From: Hymenobacter siberiensis
GTDB taxonomy: Bacteria > Bacteroidota > Bacteroidia > Cytophagales > Hymenobacteraceae
Direction of reading: 5' to 3'
Length of the DNA: 64,000 nucleotides
Assembly (NCBI RefSeq): GCF_018967845.1
Contig: NZ_JAHLZZ010000001.1
Location: forward strand, 4,526,001-4,590,000
Positions 1 to 8,357 of this stretch are shown one piece after another (the first letter of the stretch is position 1; each line of letters opens with the position of its first letter). Position numbers and translations under genes: made by a program. Under the pieces are notes generated by a model that worked only from the letters and a program-made list of their open reading frames with translations, was not told the origin of the DNA and made no database searches.

Positions 1-9
1 TTTTGCGGG

Positions 10-1131
10 GTGGACTATGCTGAGTTTTTTGAGGAAGTAACGGATTACCGGGTGCAAGGCCGCTGTTTGCACGAATTAAGCGACATTTTGCTGCTCGTGC
101 TCTGTGGTTTGCTAGCTGATTGTGAGACATTTGAAGATATTTACGATTACGCCTGTGACAAAGAGGCCACGTTGCGTGAGTTCATGGACTTGCCGGCCGG
201 CATCCCGTCCCACGACACGCTCAACCGCGTCTTTCGCCACCTGGTGCCCACCGAGCTGGAACGTTGCCTGAGCCAGTGGGGGCAGGCTATCGTGACCTTG
301 CTGGCCGGTCGGCACCTGATTATCGACGGGAAGCAGCTGCGCGGCACCACGCCCGCAGGCAAACGGCAGGCCCCGGTCCAGCTCGTCAGCGTCTGGGCCG
401 CCGAGCAGCGCCTGTGCCTGGCGCAGACGGCGGTGGAAACCAAGCGCAATGAGCTGGTGGCCATTCCGCAGGTGCTCGACCTGGTGGAGGTCAAGGGCAG
501 CGTGGTCACGCTCGATGCGATGGGCTGCCAGCGGGCGGTGGCGGCGGAGCTGGTGGCGAAAGGCGCAGATTACGTGCTGGCGCTCAAGCAGAATCAGGGT
601 GAGTTACACCGGCAGGTAGCTGCCCCCTTTGCCCCCTTGCTCGCCCAGCCCGCCGCCCACCAGCAGCGCGACAAAGGACATGGGCGCGGGGAGCTGCGCC
701 GGGTCTGGGTCAGCCAACACTGGGGGCTGGTGGATGCCGGCGCAGACTGGCCGGGCTTGCAAACGCTGGTTTGCCAGCAGACCACGCGCTGGGTGGCAGG
801 GCAGGCGCAACAGGCCACGCATTATTTTCTCTGCTCGCTGGCCGGAGCGAGTGCGGCCACGCTAGCGGGGTACATTCGTGGATACTATAGTATTGAAAAT
901 CAGCAGCATTGGCACCTGGACGTACCCTTTGCCGAAGATGCCTGCCAGTGCCGACGCGACCACGCGCCACGCAACCTCTCGACCATGCACAAGCTGGCCT
1001 TGACGCTGCTGCGACGCTCCCCGCTGGTCATGAGCCTGAAACGCAAACGCAAAAAAGCCGCCCGCGATGATAAATTCCTGCTTCAGTTACTGGCCCAGCT
1101 TCCGCAAGAGGAAACGACTTCGATAAGCTAA
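10..1131 (+). CDS. ISAs1-family transposase
   Basis: This 373-residue protein resembles ISAs1-family (H-repeat-associated) transposases, DDE enzymes that move their own element. The N-terminal ~90 residues look like the DDE_Tnp_1-associated domain (DYRVQGRCLHEL, then IPSHDTLNRVF). The catalytic part follows, with LIIDGKQLRG near residue 105, VVTLDAMGCQ near 165 and ADYVLALKQNQ near 185. The C-terminal half has IRGYYSIENQQHWHLDVPFAED, where ISAs1 enzymes carry the final acidic residue. GTG at 10 is the first start seen, but the frame is open to the window edge, so the true start may lie upstream. The stop codon lies inside the right terminal repeat. Family assignment is from recognised motifs. 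Confidence 0.9.
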   Translation: MDYAEFFEEVTDYRVQGRCLHELSDILLLVLCGLLADCETFEDIYDYACDKEATLREFMDLPAGIPSHDTLNRVFRHLVPTELERCLSQWGQAIVTLLAGRHLIIDGKQLRGTTPAGKRQAPVQLVSVWAAEQRLCLAQTAVETKRNELVAIPQVLDLVEVKGSVVTLDAMGCQRAVAAELVAKGADYVLALKQNQGELHRQVAAPFAPLLAQPAAHQQRDKGHGRGELRRVWVSQHWGLVDAGADWPGLQTLVCQQTTRWVAGQAQQATHYFLCSLAGASAATLAGYIRGYYSIENQQHWHLDVPFAEDACQCRRDHAPRNLSTMHKLALTLLRRSPLVMSLKRKRKKAARDDKFLLQLLAQLPQEETTSIS

Positions 1132-1155
1132 CTGCTCGTTTAGTGCAATGGCCCT
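1126..1155 (+). repeat. Right terminal inverted repeat of the ISAs1-type element
   Basis: Read inward from the right on the minus strand, these 30 bases begin AGGGCCATTGCACTAAAC and end AGTTAGCT. The same end sequence, with a few changes, bounds the small element at 28654-28896, which is why it is called as the IS end. The left end of this IS is outside the window. Confidence 0.65.
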
Positions 1156-1233
1156 ACTCTGCAAGCGGGCACTTTCCCAAATAAGAACTTCCAACCACAC
1201 CCGCTTTCAAATAACCCATTGATAATCATAAAA

Positions 1234-1395
1234 ATGTATTTCCCCGCATTATTGAGCTTTGGCCTTAGCAACGCGGCCTTTGCGCAAACAACCACCGGCG
1301 GCATCATGGGCACCACCTCGGGCCGCCGCACCAAAACCAAGGGCAATATAACCAACGGCAAAGTCAAGATAAAAGGCCAGTCTATAATGCAGTAA
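1234..1395 (+). CDS. Small secreted protein, 53 aa
   Basis: This short ORF starts at ATG 1234 and encodes 53 residues. The first ~17 residues form a plausible signal peptide ending AAFA before a glutamine, typical of exported Bacteroidota proteins. The mature peptide is small and basic (GRRTKTKGN, then GKVKIKGQ). It sits 79 bp after the ISAs1 end and before another secreted protein in the same direction. No family is recognised. It could be a truncated gene, but the clean signal peptide and G/C-rich codon use favour a real small gene. Confidence 0.5.
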   Translation: MYFPALLSFGLSNAAFAQTTTGGIMGTTSGRRTKTKGNITNGKVKIKGQSIMQ

Positions 1396-1487
1396 CTTTT
1401 TGCGGCTCAATGCCGTAACGAGTTGGCAGTCGGCTGGTTCTTACCGAAGCAGCCGGCTTTTTTTATTCCCCACTCCCCCACCCCGCT

Positions 1488-1901
1488 ATGAAATATTCCC
1501 TCTTACTAGCCGGCCTGCTATTTGCCACCACGGCCCAGGCCCAAACCGTTCCCTTCGACCCCTCGGCCCCTGTGCGCGGCGGCAGCCAGGGCCAGACCAC
1601 CGTGCCCCCCGTGAACCCGGCGCTCAACCAAAGCACCATTCAGGGGCCGCCCACCATGCAGCGCACGCCCACCAACCGCGATGCCCAGCCCACCCGCCAG
1701 CTCGATGGCCGGGGCTTCTGGCCCGCCGCCACCCCGGAACAGTCGCCCAACGCCGTGCCCGATATCCGCGAGCAGCCCATCCGGCGGGCCGACCAGCCGC
1801 GCCAGTCTACGGACGTAGTACCCACCCGCTCGCGCCGCAGCAGCAGCAGCAACATCGAGCAGAACACCGTGCCTACCTACAACCCGAACACGCCCAAATA
1901 G
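1488..1901 (+). CDS. Secreted proline-rich hypothetical protein
   Basis: The 137-residue product has a clear signal peptide (MKYSLLLAGLLFATTAQAQ) with cleavage expected after AQA. The rest is low-complexity, rich in Pro, Gln, Thr and Arg, with no cysteines and no recognised domain. This suggests an unstructured periplasmic or surface protein. ATG 1488 follows a short spacer and the gene ends just before a strong hairpin terminator at 1921. A longer overlapping ORF in another frame is rejected because it lacks a signal peptide and domain. Function is unknown. Confidence 0.75.
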   Translation: MKYSLLLAGLLFATTAQAQTVPFDPSAPVRGGSQGQTTVPPVNPALNQSTIQGPPTMQRTPTNRDAQPTRQLDGRGFWPAATPEQSPNAVPDIREQPIRRADQPRQSTDVVPTRSRRSSSSNIEQNTVPTYNPNTPK

Positions 1902-1920
1902 TCCAGGCTACCGAACACAA

Positions 1921-1955
1921 AAGCCCCGCCGGACTAATATCCGGCGGGGCTTTTT
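1921..1955 (+). terminator. Rho-independent terminator
   Basis: A GC-rich stem (AGCCCCGCCGG pairing with CCGGCGGGGCT) with an 8-base loop is followed by TTTTT. It ends the secreted-protein gene at 1901 and lies between convergent genes. Confidence 0.85.
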
Positions 1956-1975
1956 GGTTGATGGGCGCGCGGCTG

Positions 1976-2326
1976 CTACGCCTTTTTGGCGGCGTGGGCC
2001 AGCAGGTCGCCGCCGTGGCGGCGCAGCAGGTCGGCCAGCTCGGTGAGCGGCTTTTTCAGGTCGGCCGGAGCACTGGCGCTGATTTCGCCGGTCTGGTCGC
2101 CCAGCATCGAAAGCGAGGTGCCGATGGCCGTGCTGCTCAGTACGCCGCTGCTGAGCAGCGACTGGAGTTTGCCGATTTCGCGGGCAATGTCCTGCAGGCC
2201 GGGCTCGCCGCTCTGCAGAAACTGCTGCTGCCAGGTTTCGGTATTGTCCATGGCCGAGCCCAGGGGCAGGCTGGTAAGGCCATTGCGCAAGGCGCTAACG
2301 GTAGCGAGAAGGTGGTCAGAAGGCAT
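1976..2326 (-). CDS. Hypothetical protein, 116 aa
   Basis: This soluble-looking, mostly helical protein has no signal peptide and no recognised domain. It starts MPSDHLLATVSALRNGL and is rich in Leu, Ala and Ser, with a C-terminal LADLLRRHGGDLLAHAAKKA. The spacing of leucines suggests a helical bundle. It lies downstream of the UV endonuclease gene on the same strand (gap 84 bp), so co-transcription is possible. Codon use matches neighbouring housekeeping genes, supporting a real gene. No function can be given. Confidence 0.65.
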   Translation of the reverse strand: MPSDHLLATVSALRNGLTSLPLGSAMDNTETWQQQFLQSGEPGLQDIAREIGKLQSLLSSGVLSSTAIGTSLSMLGDQTGEISASAPADLKKPLTELADLLRRHGGDLLAHAAKKA

Positions 2327-2410
2327 GGTTTTTTGGGGTATAAGGGTGTGAGGATATGAGGGTAGGAAGGGCGCAAACGCCCGTTGATGCCGTACGCAGT
2401 TGAAACCGCG

Positions 2411-3397
2411 CTAACTGGGAGTTTCTTTTTTAGCACGCCTGGCTTTGGCGGGCGCGTTGGGGTCGGGGGGCAGTGCGAGGGGCGGGCTGCTGGCATCGGG
2501 CGCGGCGGCGCTCAGGCCCAGCTCGCGCAAAATGGCCACGGCGCGCAGGGCGCTGGCTTCCTTGTTTTTTATTTCCAGCATCAGGTCGAAATCGAGGCCG
2601 TGCAGGTGGGTGAGGAATTCGCGAAACTGCTCATCTACCAGGTCGTTGGTGTGCTTGCCTTTGCGCTCACCCAGGGCCTGCGAACTATAGTCCATCAGGG
2701 GCACGCCGTCGGCGGTGGGGTGCCAAGTGGCGGCGGCCAGGCGCAGGGCCTCGGCCATGGGCTCGCCGTGGTTGAGGCATTCGTGGTGGAAATTATCGAA
2801 CAGAATGGGTACGCCCGTGAGCTGGTGCAGCGCCAGGCAGTCGCGCAGGGAAAACAGCCGGTCGTCGTTTTCAACCACCACGCGGGCTTTCACGGCCGGC
2901 GGCAGGGCGGCGTGCACCGCCGCAAAACGGCTTATGGCCAGCTCCCGCTCGCCATACAGCCCGCCCACATGAATCTGGAGCTTGGCCGTGCCATCGAGCC
3001 CCATCAAGTCCAGCATCGAACCCTGGTACACCAGCTCCTGAATACTGCGCTGCACAATATCGGGGCTGGGCGAGTTCAGCACCACAAACTGGTCGGGGTG
3101 GAAGCTCACCCGCAGGTTATGAACCTTGATGTAGTCGCCAATAGCCCGGAAATCGGCCGCAAAGTGCGTTTGCCAGTCAAACGTATTGATGGGATGCGAG
3201 CCGAAGGACACAATGCTGGAGCCGATGCGGAAAAAGAGCAGGCCCTGAGCCACGTTCCATTCCAGCATGCGGCGCAGGCAGGCCAGGTTGGCCGTTACGG
3301 CCGCAACCAGTCGCTCTTCTGAATACGATGCCAGCCGGAAAGTATTGCCGGAGCTGCAATCCATCGCCTCGTTCACGCAAGGATACCCAATTTTCAT
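2411..3397 (-). CDS. uvsE: UV damage endonuclease UvsE/UvdE
   Basis: The 328-residue protein matches the UVDE family, TIM-barrel metal-dependent nucleases that nick DNA 5' of UV photoproducts and other helix-distorting lesions. Family motifs are visible in order: MKIGYPCVNEAM at the N-terminus, RIGSSIVSFGSHP near 55-70, VSFHPDQFVVLNSP near 97, KLQIHVGG near 140, VVENDDR near 174, PILFDNFHHECLNHG near 197, MDYSSQ near 235 and DLMLEIKNKE near 275. The His, Glu and Asp residues in these blocks bind the metal cluster. Length is typical. The ~35-residue C-terminal tail is basic and variable. This enzyme is common in radiation-tolerant Hymenobacter-like bacteria. Confidence 0.93.
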   Translation of the reverse strand: MKIGYPCVNEAMDCSSGNTFRLASYSEERLVAAVTANLACLRRMLEWNVAQGLLFFRIGSSIVSFGSHPINTFDWQTHFAADFRAIGDYIKVHNLRVSFHPDQFVVLNSPSPDIVQRSIQELVYQGSMLDLMGLDGTAKLQIHVGGLYGERELAISRFAAVHAALPPAVKARVVVENDDRLFSLRDCLALHQLTGVPILFDNFHHECLNHGEPMAEALRLAAATWHPTADGVPLMDYSSQALGERKGKHTNDLVDEQFREFLTHLHGLDFDLMLEIKNKEASALRAVAILRELGLSAAAPDASSPPLALPPDPNAPAKARRAKKETPS

Positions 3398-3444
3398 ACA
3401 TTGGGCTTACGCGGAAATGCAGCCGGCAGTTATCGGGGGGGGAT

Positions 3445-3521
3445 AAGAGTTAGGAGTTGAGAGTGAACAGTTGTTATTCAATTGCTCACTAAAAACTGTT
3501 CACTCTCAACTCCTAACTCTT
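3445..3521. repeat. Long inverted repeat with perfect 28-bp arms
   Basis: The arms at 3445-3472 and 3494-3521 are perfect reverse complements (AAGAGTTAGGAGTTGAGAGT and onward) around a 21-base AT-rich loop. It lies between the start of uvsE and the end of the next minus-strand gene. It has no T run of terminator type and could be a mobile hairpin repeat or an mRNA-stabilising structure. Confidence 0.8.
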
Positions 3522-3529
3522 AACTTCTC

Positions 3530-4228
3530 TTACGGCTGGTAGCCGCGATTGTCCAGAAAGGCCTTGTTGTACTCGGCGCGGACCTTGCGGGATTTTTCGG
3601 CGCGCTGCTCGGCTTCAATCTGCTCCATTTTGCGGCGCTGCTTGCCCTCGCGCGAAAACTGGTCGTAGAGCAGGCTCACGGGGCTGGCAATGGTGGGAAT
3701 GGGCGCTTTGGGAGCTGTGGAATCGACGGCAAAGAGCGGCTTGGGCTTGGGCGGGCGCCTGGCCCCGCTCACCACCGGCGGCGCAGGCCGCTTGATGTTG
3801 CGCAGCGCCCGGTTGATAATGGCGCGGTCGGGCCGGTCGCTCACTACCTGCACTTCGCCCAGGCGCACGCTGTCGCGGGCCAGCTGAATGCGCACCACCA
3901 GCTGCGACAAGCCCGTGCCACCCAGCGCCATGCGCTGCGTCTTATAGCCCAGCGCCCGAAACTGGACGGTATCCGTGGGCAGGGCATCGATGCTGAAATC
4001 GCCGGTGGTGGCGGTCACCACACCGCGCCTGGTGCGCAGCACCTGCACCGTAGCCCCCGGAATGGGCAGCCGCGTCTGGGCTTCCGACACGCTGCCACTC
4101 AGGCGCACCGTGGGGGCCAGCTGGGCCTGGGCCCGGCCAGCCAGCAGCCACAGCGCCGCCAGCAGGCCCAGCACCCGGCCCAGCTTTGGCCAAGGGGCCG
4201 GCACACAATACTTTACTTTTAAAACCAT
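3530..4228 (-). CDS. Exported protein with carboxypeptidase-like regulatory domain
   Basis: The 232-residue protein has an N-terminal hydrophobic export signal (residues ~12-35, ending AGRAQAQ). A carboxypeptidase D regulatory-like (CarbopepD_reg_2) beta-sandwich follows at roughly 42-125, recognised from RLSGSVSEAQTRLPIPGATV, TTGDFSIDALPTDTVQFRALGY and the following strand pattern. The C-terminal ~100 residues are basic and proline-rich. Such proteins are common in the Bacteroidota periplasm or outer membrane, where the domain also begins many SusC-like receptors, but no receptor barrel is present here. The gene stands alone with a hairpin terminator-like sequence just upstream. Confidence 0.75.
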   Translation of the reverse strand: MVLKVKYCVPAPWPKLGRVLGLLAALWLLAGRAQAQLAPTVRLSGSVSEAQTRLPIPGATVQVLRTRRGVVTATTGDFSIDALPTDTVQFRALGYKTQRMALGGTGLSQLVVRIQLARDSVRLGEVQVVSDRPDRAIINRALRNIKRPAPPVVSGARRPPKPKPLFAVDSTAPKAPIPTIASPVSLLYDQFSREGKQRRKMEQIEAEQRAEKSRKVRAEYNKAFLDNRGYQP

Positions 4229-4280
4229 TAATCCTTAAACGCAACGCTCCTACAAAGTAGCAACCCAACGAGCCAAAAAA

Positions 4281-4307
4281 AGCCCGCACCGTTGCAGGTG
4301 CGGGCCT
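4281..4307. terminator. Hairpin terminator
   Basis: An AGCCCGCACC / GGTGCGGGCCT stem has a short loop and is preceded by an A run on the plus strand, giving a T run on the minus strand. It probably ends the minus-strand lipoprotein gene at 4345. Confidence 0.7.
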
Positions 4308-4344
4308 TTCAGCGATAATTTGGCCGATTATATCGACCAAACCG

Positions 4345-5001
4345 TTAGTTTTTGACTTTGGTACCGTCGGCGTCTTTCATTTTCACCTTGCCGTTTTCCT
4401 TCATCTTGATTTTGCTGCCGTCCTCGGCTTTGGCCTTCAGTTTCGATACGTCCATGCCGCTGGTCATGCCGTTATCAGTGGTCGTGGTGGTGGAGCTTTC
4501 CGTGGTGGTCATCGACGACGAAGCCGCGCCGGTAGTATCCGACATCGACGAGACCGACGAGTTATCGTTCGCGTAGTTGCTGTCGTCGTAGGTCGAGCGG
4601 CTCGACTCGTAGGCCTGGTACTGGGTGGGGTCGGTGAAAACCGACTTGAACTCGGTATCCTGCGCCGTGTTGGCGTCGCGCATGGCGGCGGCCATGCCGG
4701 TGGTGTCGGTGGTGTACTTGCTGCGCAGCTCGTTCATGCGCTTGTAGCGGTTCACGTACACGGTGCGGATTTTGGTTTTCGTGGCCTCGTCCATGATTTT
4801 CATATCAGCCACCATTTTATCGGCGATTTTTTGGGCGCGGGCCTCAATCTGGGCATCCGTCATCGGGCCGGTGGTTGTGGTAATCGTCGTGGTGGTAGTA
4901 CCGTCGGCGGGTACGGTGGTCACTTCGGTGGTTTTTTCCTGCGAGCAGGAGGCCAGGGAGAGAGCGGCAGCGCCGGCGAGAATCAATAGGGAATTTTTCA
5001 T
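4345..5001 (-). CDS. Thr/Ser-rich lipoprotein
   Basis: The 218-residue protein begins with a lipoprotein signal whose lipobox reads LASC, so Cys19 would be lipidated. Residues ~25-45 are a threonine-rich linker. Residues ~48-140 form a helical segment (MTDAQIEARAQKIADKMV, then MKIMDEATKTKIRTVYVNRY) with a DUF4168- or Spy-like helical feel. Residues ~140-180 are a Ser/Thr/Asp-rich low-complexity stretch. The C-terminus is a lysine-rich alternating tail (GSKIKMKENGKVKMKDADG). Similar K-x-K tails occur in two other exported proteins of this window. Function is unknown; an envelope location is expected. Confidence 0.75.
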   Translation of the reverse strand: MKNSLLILAGAAALSLASCSQEKTTEVTTVPADGTTTTTITTTTGPMTDAQIEARAQKIADKMVADMKIMDEATKTKIRTVYVNRYKRMNELRSKYTTDTTGMAAAMRDANTAQDTEFKSVFTDPTQYQAYESSRSTYDDSNYANDNSSVSSMSDTTGAASSSMTTTESSTTTTTDNGMTSGMDVSKLKAKAEDGSKIKMKENGKVKMKDADGTKVKN

Positions 5002-5100
5002 GTGTTGAGAAAAGGGGAGTTGAAAAGCAAACCGAAAGTGGTTTGGGGGCGCTTTATGGTAATGGCGTAGTGGATGTTATTTCAGGTTTAATTCACCGTT

Positions 5101-5144
5101 AAAAGAACGTCATGCGGAGCGCCGCCGAAGCATGACGTTCTTTT
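5101..5144. terminator. Hairpin, member of the GTCATGC repeat family, probable terminator
   Basis: The arms AAAAGAACGTCATGC (5101-5115) and GCATGACGTTCTTTT (5130-5144) are perfect complements, with A/T runs on both outer flanks. It lies just downstream of the minus-strand metallophosphoesterase and can serve as its terminator. The core matches the dispersed GTCATGC hairpins listed elsewhere. Confidence 0.7.
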
Positions 5145-5158
5145 TTTCCACACCAATT

Positions 5159-6397
5159 CTACGCCCGGCGCAACTCAAACACCGTGATTTCGGGCAGGAA
5201 ACCTACCCGCCCCGGGTAGCCCAAAAAGCCCAGGCCCACGTTCACGTACAGCTTCTGACGGCCCTGCTCATACAGGCCGGCCCACTGCTTATACACGTAT
5301 TTCACGGGGCTCCATTTTAGAAAGGGCAGGTTCACACCGAACTGCATGCCGTGAGTATGGCCGCTGAGGGTGAGGTCGATATCGGGGTAATTGAGCACCT
5401 GCGCTTCCCAGTGCGAGGGGTCGTGCGAGAGCAGGATTTTGAAGGGCGCGTCACCGCTGGCGGCGTGGGCCTGGGCCAGGTTGCCGTGCTTGGGGAAGTT
5501 GGCGTGGCTGCTCCAGTTCTGCACGCCGAGCACCGATATTTTATCGGTGCCGCGCGTGATGGTGTGGCTGGTGTCGTTGAGCAGCGTCCAGCCAATTTTG
5601 GCGTGGTTCTGCATCAGGCGCTCCAGGTTGGCGCGCTTGTCGGCGGGGGTTTTCCAGGCCACGTAATCGCCATAGTCGTGGTTGCCGAGGCTGGAAAAAA
5701 TGGGCAGTTCCGACTTGATGCCCGCGAGGGCCGGAATATGCGGCTCCACCTCGGTGGCGCGGTTGTTCACCAGGTCGCCGGTCATCAGAATCAAGTCGGC
5801 ACCCTGGCGATTTATCATGGCCACGGCCCGCTCCAGCGGCTCCGTCGAGTTGAAGCTGCCGGTGTGCAAGTCCGAGATTTGCAGCACTTTAAAGCCGTCG
5901 AACGCCGGCGGCAGGTTGGGATAGCGCAGTGTCACGCGGCGCACGGTGTAGTCCGTGCCGCCCTTCACCATGCCCCACAGCAGTGAAAAAAAAGGAATAG
6001 CCCCGATGCCCAGCGCCAGCTTCGCCAGAAATTCGCTGCGCGGAATGGCCACCACGTCCGTGCCCGCCGGCCGGCTGGCCGAGCTCATGGCCCAGCGGCC
6101 CAGCCGCGTCACGTCTTCCAGCAGCAGCGGGATAAACATCACCAGCTTGGCCCCCAGCAGCAGCACGGGCAGGCTCATGAGGTAGCTTTTGAGTTGAATA
6201 TTGCCCGTTTGCCGGGTCGAGCCGGCCCAGGCCGCAATCATCCAGCTACCCACCGTGAGCAGCCAGTAGCTGATGGCCGCCGCCCGCCGGACACCGGGCG
6301 AAAGGTGCTGCACTACCGTGCGTACTGCCTGATAACCATACCATTCAGCCAGCACCACCACGGCCAGCACTAACCATAAAACCAACGGATTACGCAT
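5159..6397 (-). CDS. Membrane-anchored metallophosphoesterase (YkuE/YaeI-like)
   Basis: The 412-residue protein has four predicted membrane segments in the first ~145 residues (about 4-22, 40-60, 72-93 and 126-143), then a calcineurin-like phosphoesterase domain. The dinuclear metal motifs are visible: ISDLHTG with Asp176 and His178, TGDLVNN with Asp208, GNHDYGD with Asn239 and His240, a later LLSHDPSH, and SGHTHGMQFG near 350. The family includes enzymes acting on UDP-diacylglucosamine or other phosphoesters at the membrane; the substrate here is unknown. The first ATG giving the membrane region is used. It is monocistronic, with a hairpin terminator at its 3' side. Confidence 0.88.
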   Translation of the reverse strand: MRNPLVLWLVLAVVVLAEWYGYQAVRTVVQHLSPGVRRAAAISYWLLTVGSWMIAAWAGSTRQTGNIQLKSYLMSLPVLLLGAKLVMFIPLLLEDVTRLGRWAMSSASRPAGTDVVAIPRSEFLAKLALGIGAIPFFSLLWGMVKGGTDYTVRRVTLRYPNLPPAFDGFKVLQISDLHTGSFNSTEPLERAVAMINRQGADLILMTGDLVNNRATEVEPHIPALAGIKSELPIFSSLGNHDYGDYVAWKTPADKRANLERLMQNHAKIGWTLLNDTSHTITRGTDKISVLGVQNWSSHANFPKHGNLAQAHAASGDAPFKILLSHDPSHWEAQVLNYPDIDLTLSGHTHGMQFGVNLPFLKWSPVKYVYKQWAGLYEQGRQKLYVNVGLGFLGYPGRVGFLPEITVFELRRA

Positions 6398-6514
6398 ACA
6401 AACCTTCTATTCAGATTACGCCGCCGCGCACCAATGCAGCGGCAGCTTCGGGGCTTAAACGCACCCGGCCCGCTTTTGCTTTACATTTAAAGAAAATTCG
6501 AGGTCCGTGAATGA

Positions 6515-6637
6515 GGTAGAGACGCAATACCTGGCGTCTCGTCGTTGCTGATGTTGTTATGACTGCGCAATGCAGGAGTCGTAGGCGGCGTGGTTCCGGT
6601 CGTTCAACGATGAGACGCCAGATATTGCGTCTCTACC
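6515..6637. repeat. Long inverted repeat upstream of radC
   Basis: The 33-bp arms at 6515-6547 and 6605-6637 match at 31 positions (GGTAGAGACGCAATACCTGG and onward) and enclose a ~57-base loop. It ends 38 bp before the radC start, so it could shape the radC leader. The remaining gap (6398-6514) is AT-rich and shows nothing recognisable. Confidence 0.75.
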
Positions 6638-6675
6638 CCCAAACTGCTCTAATACGCTTTTACCTTCTGCCACCC

Positions 6676-7431
6676 ATGCCCACGCCTGACAAGCAGCACC
6701 ACGCCGCTCCTACCCTGCCGGGTACGCCCCTGCCCTATGCCGCCCCCACCGCATCCGGCATCAAGAGCTGGGCCGAGGATGACCGGCCCCGCGAAAAGCT
6801 AATGGCCAAAGGCCGCGCCGCCCTCTCCGATGCCGAGCTGATTGCCATTCTGCTGGGCTCGGGCACCACCAGGCTCTCGGCGGTGGATGTGGGCATGCTC
6901 ATGCTGCAAGGCGTGGGCAACGACCTCAATGCCCTGGCCCGCGAGAGCGTGAAGCAGCTTTGCCGCCACCCCGGCATCGGCCCGGCCAAGGCCATTACGA
7001 TAGTGGCCGCGCTGGAGCTGGGCCGCCGCCGCAAGGAGGCCGATGCCACCCCGCGCACCACCATCACCTGCTCGCGCGACATTTATAATCTGATTCGACC
7101 GAATTTGATGGACCTGCCGCACGAGGAATTCTGGGTAATTCTCCTGAACCGAGCCAACGTGGTGATGCGCAAAACCGCCATCAGCCGGGGCGGCGTGGCC
7201 GGCACCGTGGCCGACCCCAAAATGATTTTCAAGGAAGCCCTGGAGCAGCTGGCCAGCAGCATTATTCTGGTACACAACCACCCCAGCGGCAACCGCAACC
7301 CCAGCGCCGCCGACATTCAGCTCACCAAAAAGCTGAAGGAAGCCGGTAATTTCCTGGATTTACCCATTCTCGACCACCTCATTTATTCCGACCAGGGCTA
7401 TTACAGCTTCGCCGACGAAGGCATGCTGTAA
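6676..7431 (+). CDS. radC: RadC family protein (JAB/MPN domain)
   Basis: The product is 251 residues from ATG 6676. This start is preferred to longer in-frame starts because those lie in the inverted repeat and a TACCTTCT promoter-like box sits just upstream. Residues ~20-100 contain the helix-hairpin-helix region (DRPREKLMAKGRAALSDAEL, then LCRHPGIGPAKA). Residues ~125-250 are the JAB1/MPN metalloprotease-like fold with the zinc motif HNHPSGN near 200-206 followed by PSAADIQLT. RadC was named for a supposed DNA repair role; its true activity is not settled. Length is slightly above the usual ~225-230. Confidence 0.92.
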   Translation: MPTPDKQHHAAPTLPGTPLPYAAPTASGIKSWAEDDRPREKLMAKGRAALSDAELIAILLGSGTTRLSAVDVGMLMLQGVGNDLNALARESVKQLCRHPGIGPAKAITIVAALELGRRRKEADATPRTTITCSRDIYNLIRPNLMDLPHEEFWVILLNRANVVMRKTAISRGGVAGTVADPKMIFKEALEQLASSIILVHNHPSGNRNPSAADIQLTKKLKEAGNFLDLPILDHLIYSDQGYYSFADEGML

Positions 7432-7433
7432 GT

Positions 7434-7520
7434 TGTCACGCTGAGCGCAGCGAAGCATCTTTTCACGTCTGCACGCATTATTCAGCGGTAACGGGATGCT
7501 TCGCTACGCTCGGCATGACA
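7434..7520. repeat. GTCATGC-family hairpin repeat
   Basis: Imperfect arms (TGTCACGCTGAGCGCAGCGA and onward at 7434; its complement ending at 7520) enclose a ~35-base loop. It follows the radC stop by 2 bp and has the same core as hairpins at 15416, 24704, 31493, 44089 and 46865. Confidence 0.7.
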
Positions 7521-7542
7521 GCCGATTTTAAAACAAAAATTA

Positions 7543-8154
7543 ATGATTAAAAAACTTGCCCTCGCTGCCGCTATTATCGGCATTATTTTCTATTCGCTAA
7601 ACGACGCGAAACCAAATAACAGCGTCTATTTAGCGCAATTAAATAAATTTCGCAGCGAGAAAAACCGCACTTTTCGGCAGTCGGAAGAATCGCCAATTTC
7701 TGCCGCGCAAAAAGCGCAGTTTGACAGCCTGAAATATTATGCAGCCGATTTAGCTTTCGTGCCACACGCCGATATTTCGCGCACCGAAACCCCGGATACC
7801 ACGCTTATTCAAATGAGCGATAACAAAGCCGAGAAATACCTGAATTGGGGCGTGGTGAAATTCAACATCAATAATTCACCCCAACAATTACGGGTGTATT
7901 TAAAAGCCAATGGCCGCGATTCCACGCTATTTATCCCCTTCACCGACCTCACCAACGGCCACGAAACCTACGGCGGCGGCCGCTACCTCGACGCCCCCAT
8001 TCCCAGCCTGAACGAACCGGAAATCGAGCTCGATTTCAACCGCGCCTACAATCCCTACTGCGCCTACAACAACGAGTACAGCTGCCCGGTACCGCCCGCC
8101 GAAAACCGGCTGCAGGTCGCCATTCCGGCCGGCGAAAAATCGTTTCACGAGTAA
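7543..8154 (+). CDS. DUF1684 domain protein
   Basis: The 203-residue protein has a hydrophobic N-terminal segment (residues 4-20) that anchors or exports it, followed by a DUF1684 domain. Family hallmarks near the C-terminus are FTDLTNGHETYGGGRYLDA, the NRAYNPYCAYN block, and YSCPVPPAENRLQVAI, which precedes the end GEKSFHE. The biochemical role of DUF1684 is not established. The gene uses noticeably more AT-rich codons in its first half than its neighbours. A rearranged fragment of the same gene lies at 9425-9491. Confidence 0.85.
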   Translation: MIKKLALAAAIIGIIFYSLNDAKPNNSVYLAQLNKFRSEKNRTFRQSEESPISAAQKAQFDSLKYYAADLAFVPHADISRTETPDTTLIQMSDNKAEKYLNWGVVKFNINNSPQQLRVYLKANGRDSTLFIPFTDLTNGHETYGGGRYLDAPIPSLNEPEIELDFNRAYNPYCAYNNEYSCPVPPAENRLQVAIPAGEKSFHE

Positions 8155-8357
8155 TGGCAGCCCTTCGTTGGCGCTCAGCAGCGGGAAGGCCGGGCTGGCG
8201 GCAGCCATTGCTGCCAGCCCGGCCGGCAAATTCTCGGGACGGCGAATATTGAACAGCAGCACAGTAGGCTTGCACTGGCTGACTGCTTCAATGCCGGGTT
8301 TTAGCTATACGCTGCCCAAGTCCGTAGAAATAGGCCTACACTATCTTCAGATTGCCT
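8155..8357. other. Intergenic, nothing recognised
   Basis: This gap holds only a weak GC-rich inverted stretch (AGCCATTGCTGCCAGCCC region) and an AT-rich stretch before the bestrophin start. No RNA or small gene is supported. Confidence 0.4.

Noticed and set aside
1400..2359. 319-codon plus-strand frame spanning three features
   Set aside because: It crosses a strong terminator and overlaps two better-supported genes, with no domain of its own.
7083..7316. Minus-strand frames opposite radC as a possible antitoxin
   Set aside because: They are shadows of the JAB domain coding sequence.
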